Positions 15,863 to 26,803 of a stretch of DNA of 64,000 nt are shown one piece after another. The DNA is taken from contig JAUNSO010000003.1 in NCBI GenBank assembly GCA_030539165.1, positions 25,278 through 89,277 of the forward strand, given 5' to 3'. Below the pieces are notes generated by a model, which was not told the DNA's origin, made no database searches, and saw nothing but the letters and a program-made list of their open reading frames with translations. The translations under genes were made by a program, and so were the position numbers. How positions within the stretch are numbered: position 1 is the first letter of the stretch; every line of letters starts with the position of its first letter. Source of the DNA: a bacterium. GTDB taxonomy: Bacteria; Bacillota; Clostridia; Lachnospirales; Lachnospiraceae.

Positions 15863-16891
15863 TCATTCTTTGATAGAAATTCCTTTATGACCTGCTTCTA
15901 TCTGACCTACAATATAAGCCTTCTCGCCTGCCGCTTCGATTGCCTGAACTGTCTGAGCCGCCTGTTCCGGTGCCACCGCCAGCATCATGCCGATACCCAT
16001 ATTATAAGTATTGTACATCATTTCTTCTGCAATGTTGCCGGTCTCCTGCAGCAGCTTAAAGATTGGCAGTACAGGATAGGAATTCTTCTCAATGACTGCA
16101 CACGCACCCTCCGGCAGCATTCTCGGTATATTCTCATAGAAGCCGCCGCCCGTAATATGAGAACAGCCCTTGATCGTAACGCCTGCATCCTTAACATTCT
16201 TTAAGGCCTTCACATAAATCTTCGTCGGTGTCAGCAGTGCCTCTCCCAGAGACATCCCAAGTGAATCCACATATCTCGCCAGATTTGCCCTGTCCATGGA
16301 AAACACCTTACGTACCAGTGAAAATCCATTGCTGTGTACTCCTGATGAAGCGATACCAACCAAGGTATCTCCCGCTTTTATAGAAGCACCTGTTATTAAA
16401 TCCTTTTCATCCACAATTCCGACAGAAAATCCTGCAAGATCATATTCATCCTCCGGATAAAAGCCCGGCATCTCAGCTGTCTCTCCTCCGATCAATGCTG
16501 CATTTGACTGTTTACAGCCCTCTGCCACACCTTTCACGATCTGCGCGATCTTCTCAGGTTCATTTTTCCCACATGCTATGTAATCCAGAAAATACAAAGG
16601 CTCTCCACCTGCACAGGCGATATCATTTACACACATTGCCACACAGTCAATACCGATTGTATCATGCTTATCCATCAGAAACGCCAGTTTCAGCTTTGTA
16701 CCGACTCCATCTGTCCCTGAAACCAGTGTCGGATTTTCCATATCCTTAAAATTCTTTAATGAAAACGCTCCGGAGAATCCGCCCAGTCCGCCAAGCACCT
16801 CTGGTCTCATGGTGCCCTTTACATGCTCTTTCATTAATTCTACGGCCTTGTAGCCGGCCTCAATATCCACTCCTGCACTCTTGTAATCCAT
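15863..16891 (-). CDS. purM: Phosphoribosylformylglycinamidine cyclo-ligase
   Basis: 342 residues. Catalyses ATP-dependent ring closure to aminoimidazole ribonucleotide. Family marks: [12 protein letters not shown] near the start, [43 protein letters not shown] and [13 protein letters not shown]. Directly follows purE (12-bp gap) and precedes purD. Confidence 0.97.
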   Translation of the reverse strand: MDYKSAGVDIEAGYKAVELMKEHVKGTMRPEVLGGLGGFSGAFSLKNFKDMENPTLVSGTDGVGTKLKLAFLMDKHDTIGIDCVAMCVNDIACAGGEPLYFLDYIACGKNEPEKIAQIVKGVAEGCKQSNAALIGGETAEMPGFYPEDEYDLAGFSVGIVDEKDLITGASIKAGDTLVGIASSGVHSNGFSLVRKVFSMDRANLARYVDSLGMSLGEALLTPTKIYVKALKNVKDAGVTIKGCSHITGGGFYENIPRMLPEGACAVIEKNSYPVLPIFKLLQETGNIAEEMMYNTYNMGIGMMLAVAPEQAAQTVQAIEAAGEKAYIVGQIEAGHKGISIKE

Positions 16892-16903
16892 CTCATCTCT
16901 CCT

Positions 16904-17416
16904 CTACATCTGTTTCAGATACTCTTTGTACCCGATTTGATTTAATTGATCAGCTTTCTTTTCAACTGCGGTTTTCAGGCTTTCTGTATAGTTTTTCAAT
17001 CGTCCGAGCAACGCTTCGTCCGATACTGCTAATATCTTCGCTGCGAGAATGCCCGCATTGGCACCTCCGTTGATGGCAACTGTCGCAACCGGAATTCCGG
17101 AGGGCATTTGTACAATCGAATATAAGGAATCTCTTCCTCCAAGAGAAGATGTATGCATCGGTATTCCAATGACCGGCATCGGAAAGATTGCCGCACACAT
17201 ACCCGGCAGATGTGCTGCCATGCCCGCACCCGCTATGATCACCTTAAAGCCTTTTGCCTCTGCACTCTTAGCATACTCGAAAAATACATCCGGTTCTCTG
17301 TGTGCTGAGATAATCGTCATCTCATAATCCACGTCTAACTGCTCCAATATGTCTGCTGCCTTGCTCATAACCGGCATATCGGAATCGCTTCCCATTACAA
17401 TACCTACTTTTGCCAT
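16904..17416 (-). CDS. purE: N5-carboxyaminoimidazole ribonucleotide mutase, class I PurE
   Basis: 170 residues. Begins VGIVMGSDSDMPVM, with the conserved ISAHREPD and AGAGMAAHLPGM segments and GIPMHTSSLGGRDSLYSIVQMP, as in class I PurE, which normally works with PurK; purK is not in this window. First of the purEMD run with its own candidate promoter. No purine riboswitch is visible in the 69-bp upstream gap. Confidence 0.96.
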   Translation of the reverse strand: MAKVGIVMGSDSDMPVMSKAADILEQLDVDYEMTIISAHREPDVFFEYAKSAEAKGFKVIIAGAGMAAHLPGMCAAIFPMPVIGIPMHTSSLGGRDSLYSIVQMPSGIPVATVAINGGANAGILAAKILAVSDEALLGRLKNYTESLKTAVEKKADQLNQIGYKEYLKQM

Positions 17417-17459
17417 TCTTCTGCTCCTTTTTCGCTTTGCTTCATCTCAATACTGTTTT

Positions 17460-17489
17460 AATATACTAAATATACATGATTCCCGTCAA
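17460..17489 (-). promoter_or_regulatory. Candidate promoter of purE-purM-purD
   Basis: Minus-strand TTGACG (17484-17489), 18-bp spacer, TATATT (17460-17465). The -35 overlaps the stop codon of the upstream aminopeptidase gene. Confidence 0.55.
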
Positions 17490-19537
17490 TGGAAATCCAG
17501 CATTTCATTCAGTTGTGCACAGATATCCGGTATAAATCTTCCGTTGCGGATAATCTCAATTTCTTTTCCATCAGCTCTGACTGCCGTCAGTTCTCCCAGT
17601 TCTTCATACGGAATAGTAATATCTGTATGGCACTGGTCATATGCCTTGCTGATGTCCGTTTTTCGCAGGATGGATTTCTCATTATCTCTGGCGATGATTT
17701 CCTTGCCATCAGGATTGTAGACTTTTACATCTTCACTATGGCTGTAGCAGGTATCACCGACAGCAAAATGTGGACCGGTTTTTTCCGCAATCAGTATCGG
17801 CAGACGATCCTCTATCCCATACTGCTTTGCCATGTGATACGCAGTTGTATTGGTTCCGATTGCAAACTCTCCCATCGCAAGTGTCTCATGATGATATAAA
17901 ATATGATCCTTGATCAGCTTCCTGTTTTCCGCTGCATCCGGATAATTGGTACAGCTGTAGCCAGTTACATATCCGTCTGTAAATGTCAGCTCCAGATTCT
18001 CATATCGCAGCTCCTCTAGGTAGGACTCCTTGACATGCAGTACACCTGTCGTACCCTTTAATACAGGAGAGGTAAAGACTTCCCCTACAGGAATATTGAC
18101 ATCTGCAACGCAGTTCTCAAACGCAGTTTCCTTTTCTGGATTCTGAAGAGGATAAAGAGCAACCTGCAGATCCGTATGATTACCGTTCATACCTCTCACC
18201 TTTACAAAAGCAGCTGTATCCAGCAGATCAATCAGACCCTGCTGCATGAGCTGATAACACTTATAATCTAATGTATTGACCGACACGGTCGCATCAAAAA
18301 TCTCCTTGAACTGATCTCCGATTTCAGGAATCGGAAAGGCTATGATTGTAAAGCTTCTCTCGTCTCCCCTGATATAGTGGTTAACGATTTCACCCGCCTT
18401 AACAGAGTAGGTCACTGCATATTTCTGCTGATGTTCGGACAGTCTCAGATTCTCCTCCTTCACAACAGGTGTAAACGGAGCCTCCCCGAACGTCTCGATA
18501 CAGGCAGGCCCTGCATGCACTGCTGCCCATTCCTTATGTTCCTCATAGGCTGTTTTTAATACTCCGATACGACGGTTCACAAAATCCTTATCCAGATAAA
18601 TTGCTTCATCCTCACTGTGATCATAGTCATACTGCTTATTTGCAACGGCACCATAATAGCCTGTCTTTAGTTGACCCTTTCGGTCAATGCTGTGTGTACC
18701 GGCACGATAAATGGTTGGTTTCAGCCCCATCTTCTCAAAATTGCCTATGGCGGCACGTACCATCCTTTCAAATCCAAGACGATACCGGATATTCACGACC
18801 TTCTTTTTGCCCAGATCCCGTCCACTGTTGACAAACCCCAGCCGGTATCCTTCTGTATACACATCTGCCAGTCTCTGAATGTCCTCCTCAGACATGGCAT
18901 TCAGGTATTCTGCTGTTTTGATTTCATTATCTGACACATACTCTCCAAATAGATACAGATAACGCAGATCACTCAAATCAGAATGCATGATCAGTGAGGT
19001 GGCAAAATCCTCCGGAACAGCCTCCAGCTGGCTCCTGATTCTTCTAGTGACACTGATGTCACAATAGTCACTGATGAACCAATAGAGCGTATTTCTCACA
19101 TCCTCAGACTTGGGAGCAGCTCCATCTTCATGATACCCCTCTTCGAACATATTGTAGATTTCGATCAACAGCTCCTGATAAATGGTCATGAACTCCGGCT
19201 GCTGTTCAAATGCATCTGGTATCATCCCTCTGATCTCTGCATACAGGAAAGACAGATAGGAACCGTACTCTCCCAGCTGTGCGGCTGCATATACAGGATT
19301 GGCATAGCTTTTATCGTACTGATCCGGAAGGATATCTGCATAAAGCTCCTGATTAATCTCCTGCAGCTCCTGCAAAGTCAGTTTCTGAAAATTTCCTGTG
19401 CGAACCAGCTCATACACATGATTGATCAGCAACACAAAAGAAGCCACTCTCCTAAAATAAGATAAATATGGCTCCTTTGTAGTCTCTTCTGATATACACT
19501 GTCTGATTCTTTCAATTGAAAGTTCATAACGTTCCAT
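17486..19537 (-). CDS. M29-family metallo-aminopeptidase with N-terminal extension
   Basis: 683 residues, against about 410 for typical M29 enzymes (aminopeptidase T, PepS). The C-terminal part carries the M29 metal-site pattern: NIPVGEVFTSPV, LAMGEFAIGTN, KTGPHFAVGDTCYSHSED and CHTDITIPY, supplying the expected Glu, Glu, His, His and Asp ligands. The first 250 residues are helical, Tyr/Leu-rich and do not match the usual enzyme core. Expected role is removal of N-terminal residues from peptides in the cytoplasm. It lies 15 bp after a DUF6142 gene and upstream of purE. Confidence 0.82.
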   Translation of the reverse strand: MERYELSIERIRQCISEETTKEPYLSYFRRVASFVLLINHVYELVRTGNFQKLTLQELQEINQELYADILPDQYDKSYANPVYAAAQLGEYGSYLSFLYAEIRGMIPDAFEQQPEFMTIYQELLIEIYNMFEEGYHEDGAAPKSEDVRNTLYWFISDYCDISVTRRIRSQLEAVPEDFATSLIMHSDLSDLRYLYLFGEYVSDNEIKTAEYLNAMSEEDIQRLADVYTEGYRLGFVNSGRDLGKKKVVNIRYRLGFERMVRAAIGNFEKMGLKPTIYRAGTHSIDRKGQLKTGYYGAVANKQYDYDHSEDEAIYLDKDFVNRRIGVLKTAYEEHKEWAAVHAGPACIETFGEAPFTPVVKEENLRLSEHQQKYAVTYSVKAGEIVNHYIRGDERSFTIIAFPIPEIGDQFKEIFDATVSVNTLDYKCYQLMQQGLIDLLDTAAFVKVRGMNGNHTDLQVALYPLQNPEKETAFENCVADVNIPVGEVFTSPVLKGTTGVLHVKESYLEELRYENLELTFTDGYVTGYSCTNYPDAAENRKLIKDHILYHHETLAMGEFAIGTNTTAYHMAKQYGIEDRLPILIAEKTGPHFAVGDTCYSHSEDVKVYNPDGKEIIARDNEKSILRKTDISKAYDQCHTDITIPYEELGELTAVRADGKEIEIIRNGRFIPDICAQLNEMLDFH

Positions 19538-19552
19538 GAAAAGCTCCTTATA

Positions 19553-19894
19553 TTATACATTCAGTCCGTAAACACCTATGACGATGATATAAGCCCAGGC
19601 AAATACAGCCAGTCCGTTTAAAATAACACCCATGCGTGGAAAAAGCATATAGGAATCGTATTCCTTCGTACTCAGCAGTCCGACAATGAATCCGAGCACG
19701 CAGGACATCATGCCCACCAGTCCCACACCTCCCATTCTGAGCGGAGTTGCACCTCTGTTCAGAAAGGATACGATCACAGCGGCGACCAGACCGGTCAATG
19801 AAGTTGCCCCTAATATAACAGATATAATTCCGTTTCTGGAGTGCTTTCTGGATGTAAACATGAAGCTTTTTCTAGGCATTGATATTTTCCTCAA
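19553..19894 (-). CDS. Small polytopic membrane protein, DUF6142-like
   Basis: 113 residues: a basic N-terminus (KSFMFTSRKHSRNG) then three hydrophobic spans (about 22-45, 55-75 and 90-112). Resembles the DUF6142 family of clostridial membrane proteins. No catalytic motif. Co-transcription with pyrE (14 bp upstream) and the M29 peptidase (15 bp downstream) is likely. Function unknown. Confidence 0.72.
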   Translation of the reverse strand: MRKISMPRKSFMFTSRKHSRNGIISVILGATSLTGLVAAVIVSFLNRGATPLRMGGVGLVGMMSCVLGFIVGLLSTKEYDSYMLFPRMGVILNGLAVFAWAYIIVIGVYGLNV

Positions 19895-19908
19895 CTATGA
19901 CCATTGTT

Positions 19909-20583
19909 TTATTTTGTCCCATATATTTGATAATACTCATCAATAGCGGCTTTTAAAGTATCATCAATATAAATCTTTCCCTGATACGGGCGGTTATATA
20001 AGTGTTCTACCACTTCCTGCATGGTTACGATAGCACCCGTTTTGAATCCATAAAGCTCCTCAATCTCTGCGAGTGCGCTCTTTGCTCCCTTGCCCTTTTC
20101 CATACGGTTCAGGGAAACCATCAGTCCGACGATTTCTACCTTACCCTGTGCCTGAATGATCGGGAAGGTCTCTTCGATCGACTTGCCGGAGGTTGTGACG
20201 TCCTCGATGATGACAACTCTGTCTCCGTCCTGAATCGGAGAGCCAAGCAGGATTCCGGTGTCTCCATGATCCTTGACTTCCTTCCGGTTAGAACAATATC
20301 TGATTTCCTTACCATAGAGATTATGAAATGCAATGGTGGTTGCCACACTTAAGGGAATTCCCTTATAGGCCGGTCCAAACAGCACATCGAAATCATCCCC
20401 ATAGCAGTCATGAATCGCCTTTGCGTAATATTCGCCCAGTCTGCACAACTGTGATCCGGTCACATAAGAACCTGCATTCATAAAGAAGGGAGACTTTCTT
20501 CCGCTCTTTAACGTAAATTCTCCGAATTTCAGTACGTTTGAATCTACCATAAACTCTATAAATTCCTGTTTGTATTGTTCCAT
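19909..20583 (-). CDS. pyrE: Orotate phosphoribosyltransferase
   Basis: 224 residues. Converts orotate and PRPP to OMP, the penultimate step to UMP. The PRPP loop RVVIIEDVTTSGKS and the FGPAYKGIPL and RKEVKDHGDTG segments identify the family. Has its own promoter and lies downstream of gltD; the partner pyrF is about 15 kb away at 35891. Confidence 0.96.
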   Translation of the reverse strand: MEQYKQEFIEFMVDSNVLKFGEFTLKSGRKSPFFMNAGSYVTGSQLCRLGEYYAKAIHDCYGDDFDVLFGPAYKGIPLSVATTIAFHNLYGKEIRYCSNRKEVKDHGDTGILLGSPIQDGDRVVIIEDVTTSGKSIEETFPIIQAQGKVEIVGLMVSLNRMEKGKGAKSALAEIEELYGFKTGAIVTMQEVVEHLYNRPYQGKIYIDDTLKAAIDEYYQIYGTK

Positions 20584-20640
20584 ATCCTATTGTCCCTGTC
20601 CTTCCGTAATATCAGGTGTTTTGTCCTTATCACCCCGTCT

Positions 20641-20669
20641 AGTATATCATCCCCATTTCTGTCTTTCAA
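20641..20669 (-). promoter_or_regulatory. pyrE promoter
   Basis: Minus-strand TTGAAA (20664-20669), 17-bp spacer, TATACT (20641-20646), giving a leader of roughly 50 nt. Confidence 0.75.
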
Positions 20670-20694
20670 CTGATTTCTGACAGAAAGGAAGCAG

Positions 20695-20725
20695 AAAGAG
20701 TGCATCCATGTCTCATGCACTCTTT
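20695..20725 (-). terminator. Terminator-like hairpin after gltD
   Basis: AAAGAGTGCAT and ATGCACTCTTT form an 11-bp stem with a 9-base loop 15 bp after the gltD stop. The tail on the minus strand (CTGCTTCCTTTC) is only moderately U-rich. It separates the long amidotransferase run from pyrE. Confidence 0.65.
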
Positions 20726-20739
20726 GTTGACCCAATCGA

Positions 20740-22248
20740 TTATAAATTTGTATATCCCATCAGTGATTCATCCACCGCCTTAGCAGCAGCACGTCCCTCT
20801 GCTATCGCCCATACGACGAGAGACTGGCCTCTATGCATATCACCTGCCGTGAAAATCTTTGATTCCGAGGTCTGGTATTCATTTTCCGCTGTTTTCACAT
20901 TGGTTCTGGCAGTTGTTTCAACATGGAACGCCTTCGTCACATAAGCCTCGCTTCCCAGAAAGCCGGCTGCAATCAATACAAGCTCTGCCTTCAGTTCCTT
21001 CTCACTGCCCTCTACCGGTACCATACTGAAGCGTCCGGTCTTAGAATCCTGAACCGATTTCAGACTGACAACCCTGACCGCTTTCAGATGACCCTTTGCA
21101 TCCTTGATGAATTCCTGTACAGTTGTCTGATAGATTCTGGGGTCCTTTTGTGCCATCATGATTGCTTCTTCCTGTCCGTAGTCCGTCTTGAGGACTTTGG
21201 GCCACTCCGGCCACGGATTACCCGGCATTCTTTCTTCCGCAGGTTTCGGCATCATTTCGAGCTGTACGACAGAAGCGGCGCCTAATCTGATACTCGTACC
21301 GACACAGTCATTACCGGTATCTCCTCCTCCAATGACTATGACATGCTTTCCCTTGACACGTCCGAAGGAATAATCCGATGCAGCAGTTACCTTGGCAGCA
21401 TCATAATCAGAATCCATCAGCTTTCTGCTGACCTCCTTTAAGAAATCAACTGCATAATAAATTCCCTTTGCATCCCTTCCCGGTGCCGTAATATCTCTGG
21501 GATTGGAAGCTCCACAGCAGAGAATCACCCTATCGAACTGCCCAAGCAGCTCCTTCACATCAAAGTCCTGACCGACATTCACATTGCATCTGAACACGAC
21601 ACCTGCCTGCTCCATCAGTGCGATTCTGCGGTCTATGATTCTTTTATCCAGCTTCATATTCGGGATGCCATAGCGCAGCAAACCACCCGGTCTGTCACTT
21701 CTCTCAAATACCGTCACCAGATGCCCTCTTCTGTTTAATCTGTCGGCAGCTGCAAGTCCTGACGGTCCGCTGCCGATGACAGCTACTTTTTTCCCTGTAC
21801 GGTTTTTGGGAGTTCCTGCGTCTACCAGTCCATGCTCATAGGCATATTCAATCACTGCCCTTTCATTTTCCTTCGTGGAGACCGGCTCATCATGCAGTCC
21901 GCAGGTACAGGCAGCCTCACACAGCGCAGGGCAGACACGTGATGTGAATTCCGGAAAGCTGTGTGTCTTGCTGAGTCTTAAGTAGGCCTGTTCCCAGTTA
22001 CCCTGTGATACCAGATGATTCATCTCCGGAACAAGGTTGTGCAGCGGACAGCCGGAGGCCATCCCTGCAATCATGACACCTGCCTGGCAAAAAGGTACGC
22101 CACATGCCATGCATCTTGCTCCCTGTATGCTCTGCTCCTTAAGAGAAAGTGAACCGTGAAATTCCGCATAGTCCGAAATCCTCTCAGACGGTTCTCTGAC
22201 CGGACCGTTTTGTCTTTTATAATCCATAAAGCCTGTTGCTTTTCCCAT
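20740..22248 (-). CDS. gltD: Glutamate synthase small subunit
   Basis: 502 residues from the ATG at 22248, preceded by GGGGAA; the in-frame ATG 22 codons upstream lies inside the gltB end and has no better site. The FAD/NADPH-binding subunit passes electrons to GltB for 2-oxoglutarate + glutamine to two glutamates. Seen: N-terminal cysteine clusters CMACGVPFC...CPLHN and CPALCEAACTCGL for two 4Fe-4S centres, FAD site VIGSGPSGLAAA, NADPH site VIGGGDTGNDC and a C-terminal FTAGDMHRGQSLVVWAIAEG. Last gene of the amidotransferase run. Confidence 0.96.
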   Translation of the reverse strand: MGKATGFMDYKRQNGPVREPSERISDYAEFHGSLSLKEQSIQGARCMACGVPFCQAGVMIAGMASGCPLHNLVPEMNHLVSQGNWEQAYLRLSKTHSFPEFTSRVCPALCEAACTCGLHDEPVSTKENERAVIEYAYEHGLVDAGTPKNRTGKKVAVIGSGPSGLAAADRLNRRGHLVTVFERSDRPGGLLRYGIPNMKLDKRIIDRRIALMEQAGVVFRCNVNVGQDFDVKELLGQFDRVILCCGASNPRDITAPGRDAKGIYYAVDFLKEVSRKLMDSDYDAAKVTAASDYSFGRVKGKHVIVIGGGDTGNDCVGTSIRLGAASVVQLEMMPKPAEERMPGNPWPEWPKVLKTDYGQEEAIMMAQKDPRIYQTTVQEFIKDAKGHLKAVRVVSLKSVQDSKTGRFSMVPVEGSEKELKAELVLIAAGFLGSEAYVTKAFHVETTARTNVKTAENEYQTSESKIFTAGDMHRGQSLVVWAIAEGRAAAKAVDESLMGYTNL

Positions 22249-22264
22249 CTTAAGTTCCCCTTTC

Positions 22265-25200
22265 CTATTTGCTGTCCATACTTGCGTAGAAGGCTTCAAT
22301 CTGAGCCTGTTCATAGCTCATGCCCTGTTCCTCCAGACGACTTGTCATATGCATCATCTTTTTATAGTCCTCCGGAATGATCTTCTTAAATTTCGGAAGA
22401 TATGCTTCAAAATTGTCCAGAATTTTCTGAGCCTTAGTGGAACCGGTATATTGCAAGTGTCTCTCCAGCATACGTTTCAGCTCTGCCTGGTCACTCTTTG
22501 TATCCACGCCCTCCATCAGCACCATTTCCTTATTCAGATTCCGGTACAGACAGCTGTCCTCATCGAGTACATAGGCAATACCGCCGCTCATTCCGGCTGC
22601 AAAGTTCTTACCGGTCCGGCCTATGATGCAGACACATCCGCCGGTCATATACTCACATCCATGTTCTCCTACGCCCTCAACGACTGCGTGGACTCCTGAA
22701 TTTCTGACACAGAAGCGCTCGCCTGCCATGCCTGCTATATAGGCTTCTCCTGATGTTGCACCATACAGAGCCACATTGCCGATGATGATATTATCACCTG
22801 CATCATAGGCGGCTTCGTCCGGTGCCTTCACAATCAGTCTGCCTCCTGAAAGTCCTTTGCCGAAATAGTCATTGCTGTCACCGGTCAGAGATAATGTAAG
22901 TCCTCTCGGGATAAATGCTCCGAAGCTCTGTCCGCCGGCTCCCGTACACTGAATGCAAATCGTGTCATCCTTCAGTCCCGCATGCTGTCGTCTTGTAATC
23001 TCGGCGCCAAGAAGTGTGCCAAAGGTTCTGTCTGTATTTTTCACCTGCACCTGCATAGTTGCCTTGCCCTTACCCTCGACTGCAGCCAGTATATTCTTAT
23101 TTTTGAGCAGAACTGCCTCATCTAATGTATGCTCCAGTGCGAAATCATAGCGTTCCTCCGGATGTAAGATACAGTCTGCCTCACCGGTTCCGGCTAAAAT
23201 TCTGTCTAATACAATCTGCGAAGCAATTCCATCCTCATGCTCCTTCTTTTGAAGCAAATCCGTTCTGCCAATCAGCTCATTGACTGTACGAATTCCGAGC
23301 CTTGCCATGTATTCCCGCAGTTCCCGTGCAATAAAGAGCATGAAGTTCTCAACATATTCCGACTTTCCGATAAAGCGCTTCCGAAGCTCCGGATTCTGTG
23401 TTGCAATTCCCATAGGGCAGGTATCCAGATTGCAGACACGCATCATCACACATCCGAGTGTGACAAGCGGAGCAGTTGCAAATCCGAATTCCTCCGCACC
23501 TAGTATCGCTGCGATGGCAACGTCACGTCCGCTCATCAGCTTACCGTCTGTCTCTATAACGACTCTGTTTCTGAGTCCGTTTTGAATCAGTGTCTGATGA
23601 GTCTCTGCTAATCCCAGCTCCCACGGCAGTCCTGCATTATGAATAGAGCTAAGCGGTGCTGCACCTGTTCCTCCGTCATAGCCGGAAATCAGCACAACCT
23701 CTGCTCCTGCCTTCGCTACGCCGGCTGCAATGGTTCCGACACCGGCTTCAGACACCAGCTTCACAGAAATACGGGCGTTTTTATTTGCATTTTTCAGATC
23801 ATAAATCAATTGTGCCAGATCCTCGATGGAATAAATATCATGGTGTGGAGGCGGAGAAATCAGGCTGACTCCCGGTGTAGAATGTCTTGTCTTGGCAATC
23901 CAGGGATAGACCTTTCCTGCCGGAAGATGACCGCCTTCACCCGGTTTTGCGCCCTGTGCCATCTTGATCTGAATTTCTCTTGCACTGACCAGATATCTGC
24001 TTGTGACTCCAAAGCGGCCGCTTGCAACCTGCTTGATGGCAGAGCTGCGGTCATGTGCGGTTCCTGCAGAGTCCAGACGTTCATCACTTTCTCCGCCCTC
24101 ACCGCTGTTTGATTTGCCGTGCAGATGATTCATCGCCACAGCCAGTGCTTCATGTGCCTCCTCTGAAATCGAGCCATAAGACATCGCGCCTGTTTTAAAT
24201 CTCTGTACAATGGAGTCTTCACTTTCCACCTCTGAGAGTGCAATCCCTTCCTCCGGGTAGATAAAGTCCATCAGACTTCTTAAGTAGCCTGTCTCTTCTG
24301 CATTGACCATCTCGGTATACTGCTTGAATTTATCATAATCGCCCTCTCTGGTTGCCATCTGCAGCATATGAATCGTGTTCGGATTATATCTGTGATCCTC
24401 GCCCTGTGAACGCATTTTATGTCTTCCGACAGATGCAATGGTCAGGTCTGACGCCAGTCCAAGCGGATCAAATGCCTTGGAATGCTGCCTGTCTGTCTCT
24501 TCAGCGATGTCCTCCAGTGTGATGCCTCCGATGCGGCTGACGGTTCCTGTAAAATACTTCTGGATAACAGCCTCTGAGATTCCGATGGCTTCAAACATCT
24601 TGCTGCCTTGATAAGACTGTATCGTGGAAATACCCATCTTGGAAGCAATCTTAATAATCCCCTGCAGCACTGCATGGTCATAATCTTCAACTGCGGCATA
24701 GTAGTCCTTATCCAAAAGACCATCCTCCACAAGCTTCGCGATAGAAGCATGCGCCAGATAGGGATTCACAGCACTTGCACCAAAGCCAAGAAGTGTTGCA
24801 AAGTGATGTACCTCTCTTGGTTCTCCTGATTCTAAGATTAATGACATTGCCGTGCACTTCTTTGTCTGTACCAGATGTTTATGTACAGCTGCAACCGCAA
24901 GCAGTGACGGGATTGCTACATGGTTCTCATCTACGCCCCTGTCAGACAGGATCAGAATGTTCGCCCCATCCCGGTATGCCTTGTCCACCTTAACAAAGAG
25001 GTGATCCAGTACACGTTCCATCGGTGTACTCTTATAATACAGCGTCGAGACCTTTTCCACCTGAAAGCCTTTTTTGTTCATATGCTCCATCTTCAGAAGA
25101 TCCAGATCTGTCAGGATTGGATTCTCTATTTTCAGCATGTGGCAGTTATCCGAACGCTCAGACAGCAGATTGCCGTTCTTACCGACATAGACCGTCGTAG

Positions 25201-26803
25201 AGGTTACAATCTTCTCACGTACCGCATCAATTGGCGGATTGGTTACCTGAGCAAAAAGCTGCTTGAAATAATAGAATAACGGTTGGTATTCTTTTGAAAG
25301 AACAGCAATCGGTGTATCAACACCCATCGCTCCGATATGCTCTGTACCGGTCAGTGCCATGTGGCAGATTTCCTCCAGATAATCCTCATAGGTATACCCG
25401 AAGGCCTTCTGCAGCCGCAGAAGCTCTGTCTGGTCATAAGAGGGAATCTTAATGTTCGGAATTCTGACTTCCCTAAGTGTCAGCAGATTGCTGTCCAGCC
25501 ATTCGCCATAGGGTTCCTTTTTGGCATATCGCTCCTTGATTTCATCATCATCCATGACCTTTCCAATGGTGGTATCTACTAACAGCATCTTACCCGGATG
25601 TAATCTTTCTTTCTTCAATACATGTGCCTCATCCAGAGTCAGAACGCCTACCTCAGAAGACAGAATCAGCCTGCCATCATCCATAATATAATAGCGGGAT
25701 GGGCGTAGACCGTTTCGGTCAAGAATAGCTCCCATCACATCTCCGTCTGAAAATACAACCGATGCAGGGCCGTCCCACGGCTCCATCATGGTCGCATAAT
25801 ACTGATAGAAATCTCTTCCTTCCTGAGAAATCGTATCATTATGCGCCCAGGGCTCCGGAATCAGGATCATAGCTGCAAGCGGCAGCTCCATCCCGCCCAT
25901 CATTAAGAACTCAAGGGTGTTATCTAACATCGCAGAGTCAGAGCCCTCCTTCGGGATGACAGGAAGTACCTTCGTCATATCTTCCGTTGAGAAAGCATCC
26001 GTGAACATAGTCTCCTCACGTGCAAGCATTTTATCAACATTGCCCTTAATCGTATTGATTTCTCCGTTATGAACAATCAGTCTGTTCGGATGTGCTCTGT
26101 CCCAGCTCGGATTGGTATTTGTAGAGAAGCGCGAATGTACGGTAGCGATGGCTGACTCATAGTCCTTGTCCTGCAAATCGGCAAAGAAGGTACGCAGCTG
26201 TCCCACCAGAAACATTCCTTTATAGACAATTGTCCTGCAGGATAAGGAAGGAACATAGGTACGATCATTACTCTGTTCAAAAACCCTGCGGGTTACATAC
26301 AGCTTCCGGTCAAAGTCCAGGTCACTTTTCAGATTGGACGGTCTCTTAATAAACGCCTGGTAAATGTGCGGCATACTGGAGAACGCTTTCTGTCCGAGTA
26401 CATCCGGATGCGTCGGAACCTCTCTCCATCCGAGAAACTGCAGATCCTCTTTTTCTGTAATAACTTCAAACATCTTCTTCGCCTGGCTGCATTTCAGTTC
26501 ATCCTGTGGAAAGAAGAACATACCGACTCCATATTCACGCGCTGCTCCAATGTGAATCCCTGCTTCTTTGCATACCTTGGAAAAGAAACGATGAGAAATC
26601 TGTGTCAGGATACCGACGCCGTCTCCCGTCTCTCCCTTTGCATCCTTACCTGCGCGATGCTCCAGATTCTCTACGATTTTCAGGGCATCATCTACAATCC
26701 TATGACTTGCTTTCCCCTGAATGTTCACAACTGCACCGATTCCACAGTTGTCATGTTCAAATGATGACTGATATAAATTTTTTGGCTGATGGCTCTGACT
26801 CAT
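22265..26803 (-). CDS. gltB: Glutamate synthase large subunit
   Basis: 1512 residues, full length. Class II glutaminase domain with the nucleophile Cys20 ([11 protein letters not shown]), so a 19-residue propeptide is expected to be cleaved; central domain; FMN/synthase domain (about 800-1200) with [13 protein letters not shown] and the 3Fe-4S ligand segment [12 protein letters not shown]; and the C-terminal GXGXG beta-helix (ISGGIAYV-type repeats, about 1250-1500). Overlaps the pyrG stop by 4 bp (ATGA) and is followed by gltD 16 bp later. Confidence 0.97.
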   Translation of the reverse strand: MSQSHQPKNLYQSSFEHDNCGIGAVVNIQGKASHRIVDDALKIVENLEHRAGKDAKGETGDGVGILTQISHRFFSKVCKEAGIHIGAAREYGVGMFFFPQDELKCSQAKKMFEVITEKEDLQFLGWREVPTHPDVLGQKAFSSMPHIYQAFIKRPSNLKSDLDFDRKLYVTRRVFEQSNDRTYVPSLSCRTIVYKGMFLVGQLRTFFADLQDKDYESAIATVHSRFSTNTNPSWDRAHPNRLIVHNGEINTIKGNVDKMLAREETMFTDAFSTEDMTKVLPVIPKEGSDSAMLDNTLEFLMMGGMELPLAAMILIPEPWAHNDTISQEGRDFYQYYATMMEPWDGPASVVFSDGDVMGAILDRNGLRPSRYYIMDDGRLILSSEVGVLTLDEAHVLKKERLHPGKMLLVDTTIGKVMDDDEIKERYAKKEPYGEWLDSNLLTLREVRIPNIKIPSYDQTELLRLQKAFGYTYEDYLEEICHMALTGTEHIGAMGVDTPIAVLSKEYQPLFYYFKQLFAQVTNPPIDAVREKIVTSTTVYVGKNGNLLSERSDNCHMLKIENPILTDLDLLKMEHMNKKGFQVEKVSTLYYKSTPMERVLDHLFVKVDKAYRDGANILILSDRGVDENHVAIPSLLAVAAVHKHLVQTKKCTAMSLILESGEPREVHHFATLLGFGASAVNPYLAHASIAKLVEDGLLDKDYYAAVEDYDHAVLQGIIKIASKMGISTIQSYQGSKMFEAIGISEAVIQKYFTGTVSRIGGITLEDIAEETDRQHSKAFDPLGLASDLTIASVGRHKMRSQGEDHRYNPNTIHMLQMATREGDYDKFKQYTEMVNAEETGYLRSLMDFIYPEEGIALSEVESEDSIVQRFKTGAMSYGSISEEAHEALAVAMNHLHGKSNSGEGGESDERLDSAGTAHDRSSAIKQVASGRFGVTSRYLVSAREIQIKMAQGAKPGEGGHLPAGKVYPWIAKTRHSTPGVSLISPPPHHDIYSIEDLAQLIYDLKNANKNARISVKLVSEAGVGTIAAGVAKAGAEVVLISGYDGGTGAAPLSSIHNAGLPWELGLAETHQTLIQNGLRNRVVIETDGKLMSGRDVAIAAILGAEEFGFATAPLVTLGCVMMRVCNLDTCPMGIATQNPELRKRFIGKSEYVENFMLFIARELREYMARLGIRTVNELIGRTDLLQKKEHEDGIASQIVLDRILAGTGEADCILHPEERYDFALEHTLDEAVLLKNKNILAAVEGKGKATMQVQVKNTDRTFGTLLGAEITRRQHAGLKDDTICIQCTGAGGQSFGAFIPRGLTLSLTGDSNDYFGKGLSGGRLIVKAPDEAAYDAGDNIIIGNVALYGATSGEAYIAGMAGERFCVRNSGVHAVVEGVGEHGCEYMTGGCVCIIGRTGKNFAAGMSGGIAYVLDEDSCLYRNLNKEMVLMEGVDTKSDQAELKRMLERHLQYTGSTKAQKILDNFEAYLPKFKKIIPEDYKKMMHMTSRLEEQGMSYEQAQIEAFYASMDSK

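Noticed and set aside
17417..17485. Possible purine riboswitch before purE
   Set aside because: Only 69 bp separate the genes and no conserved purine aptamer loops are seen; a promoter explains the gap.
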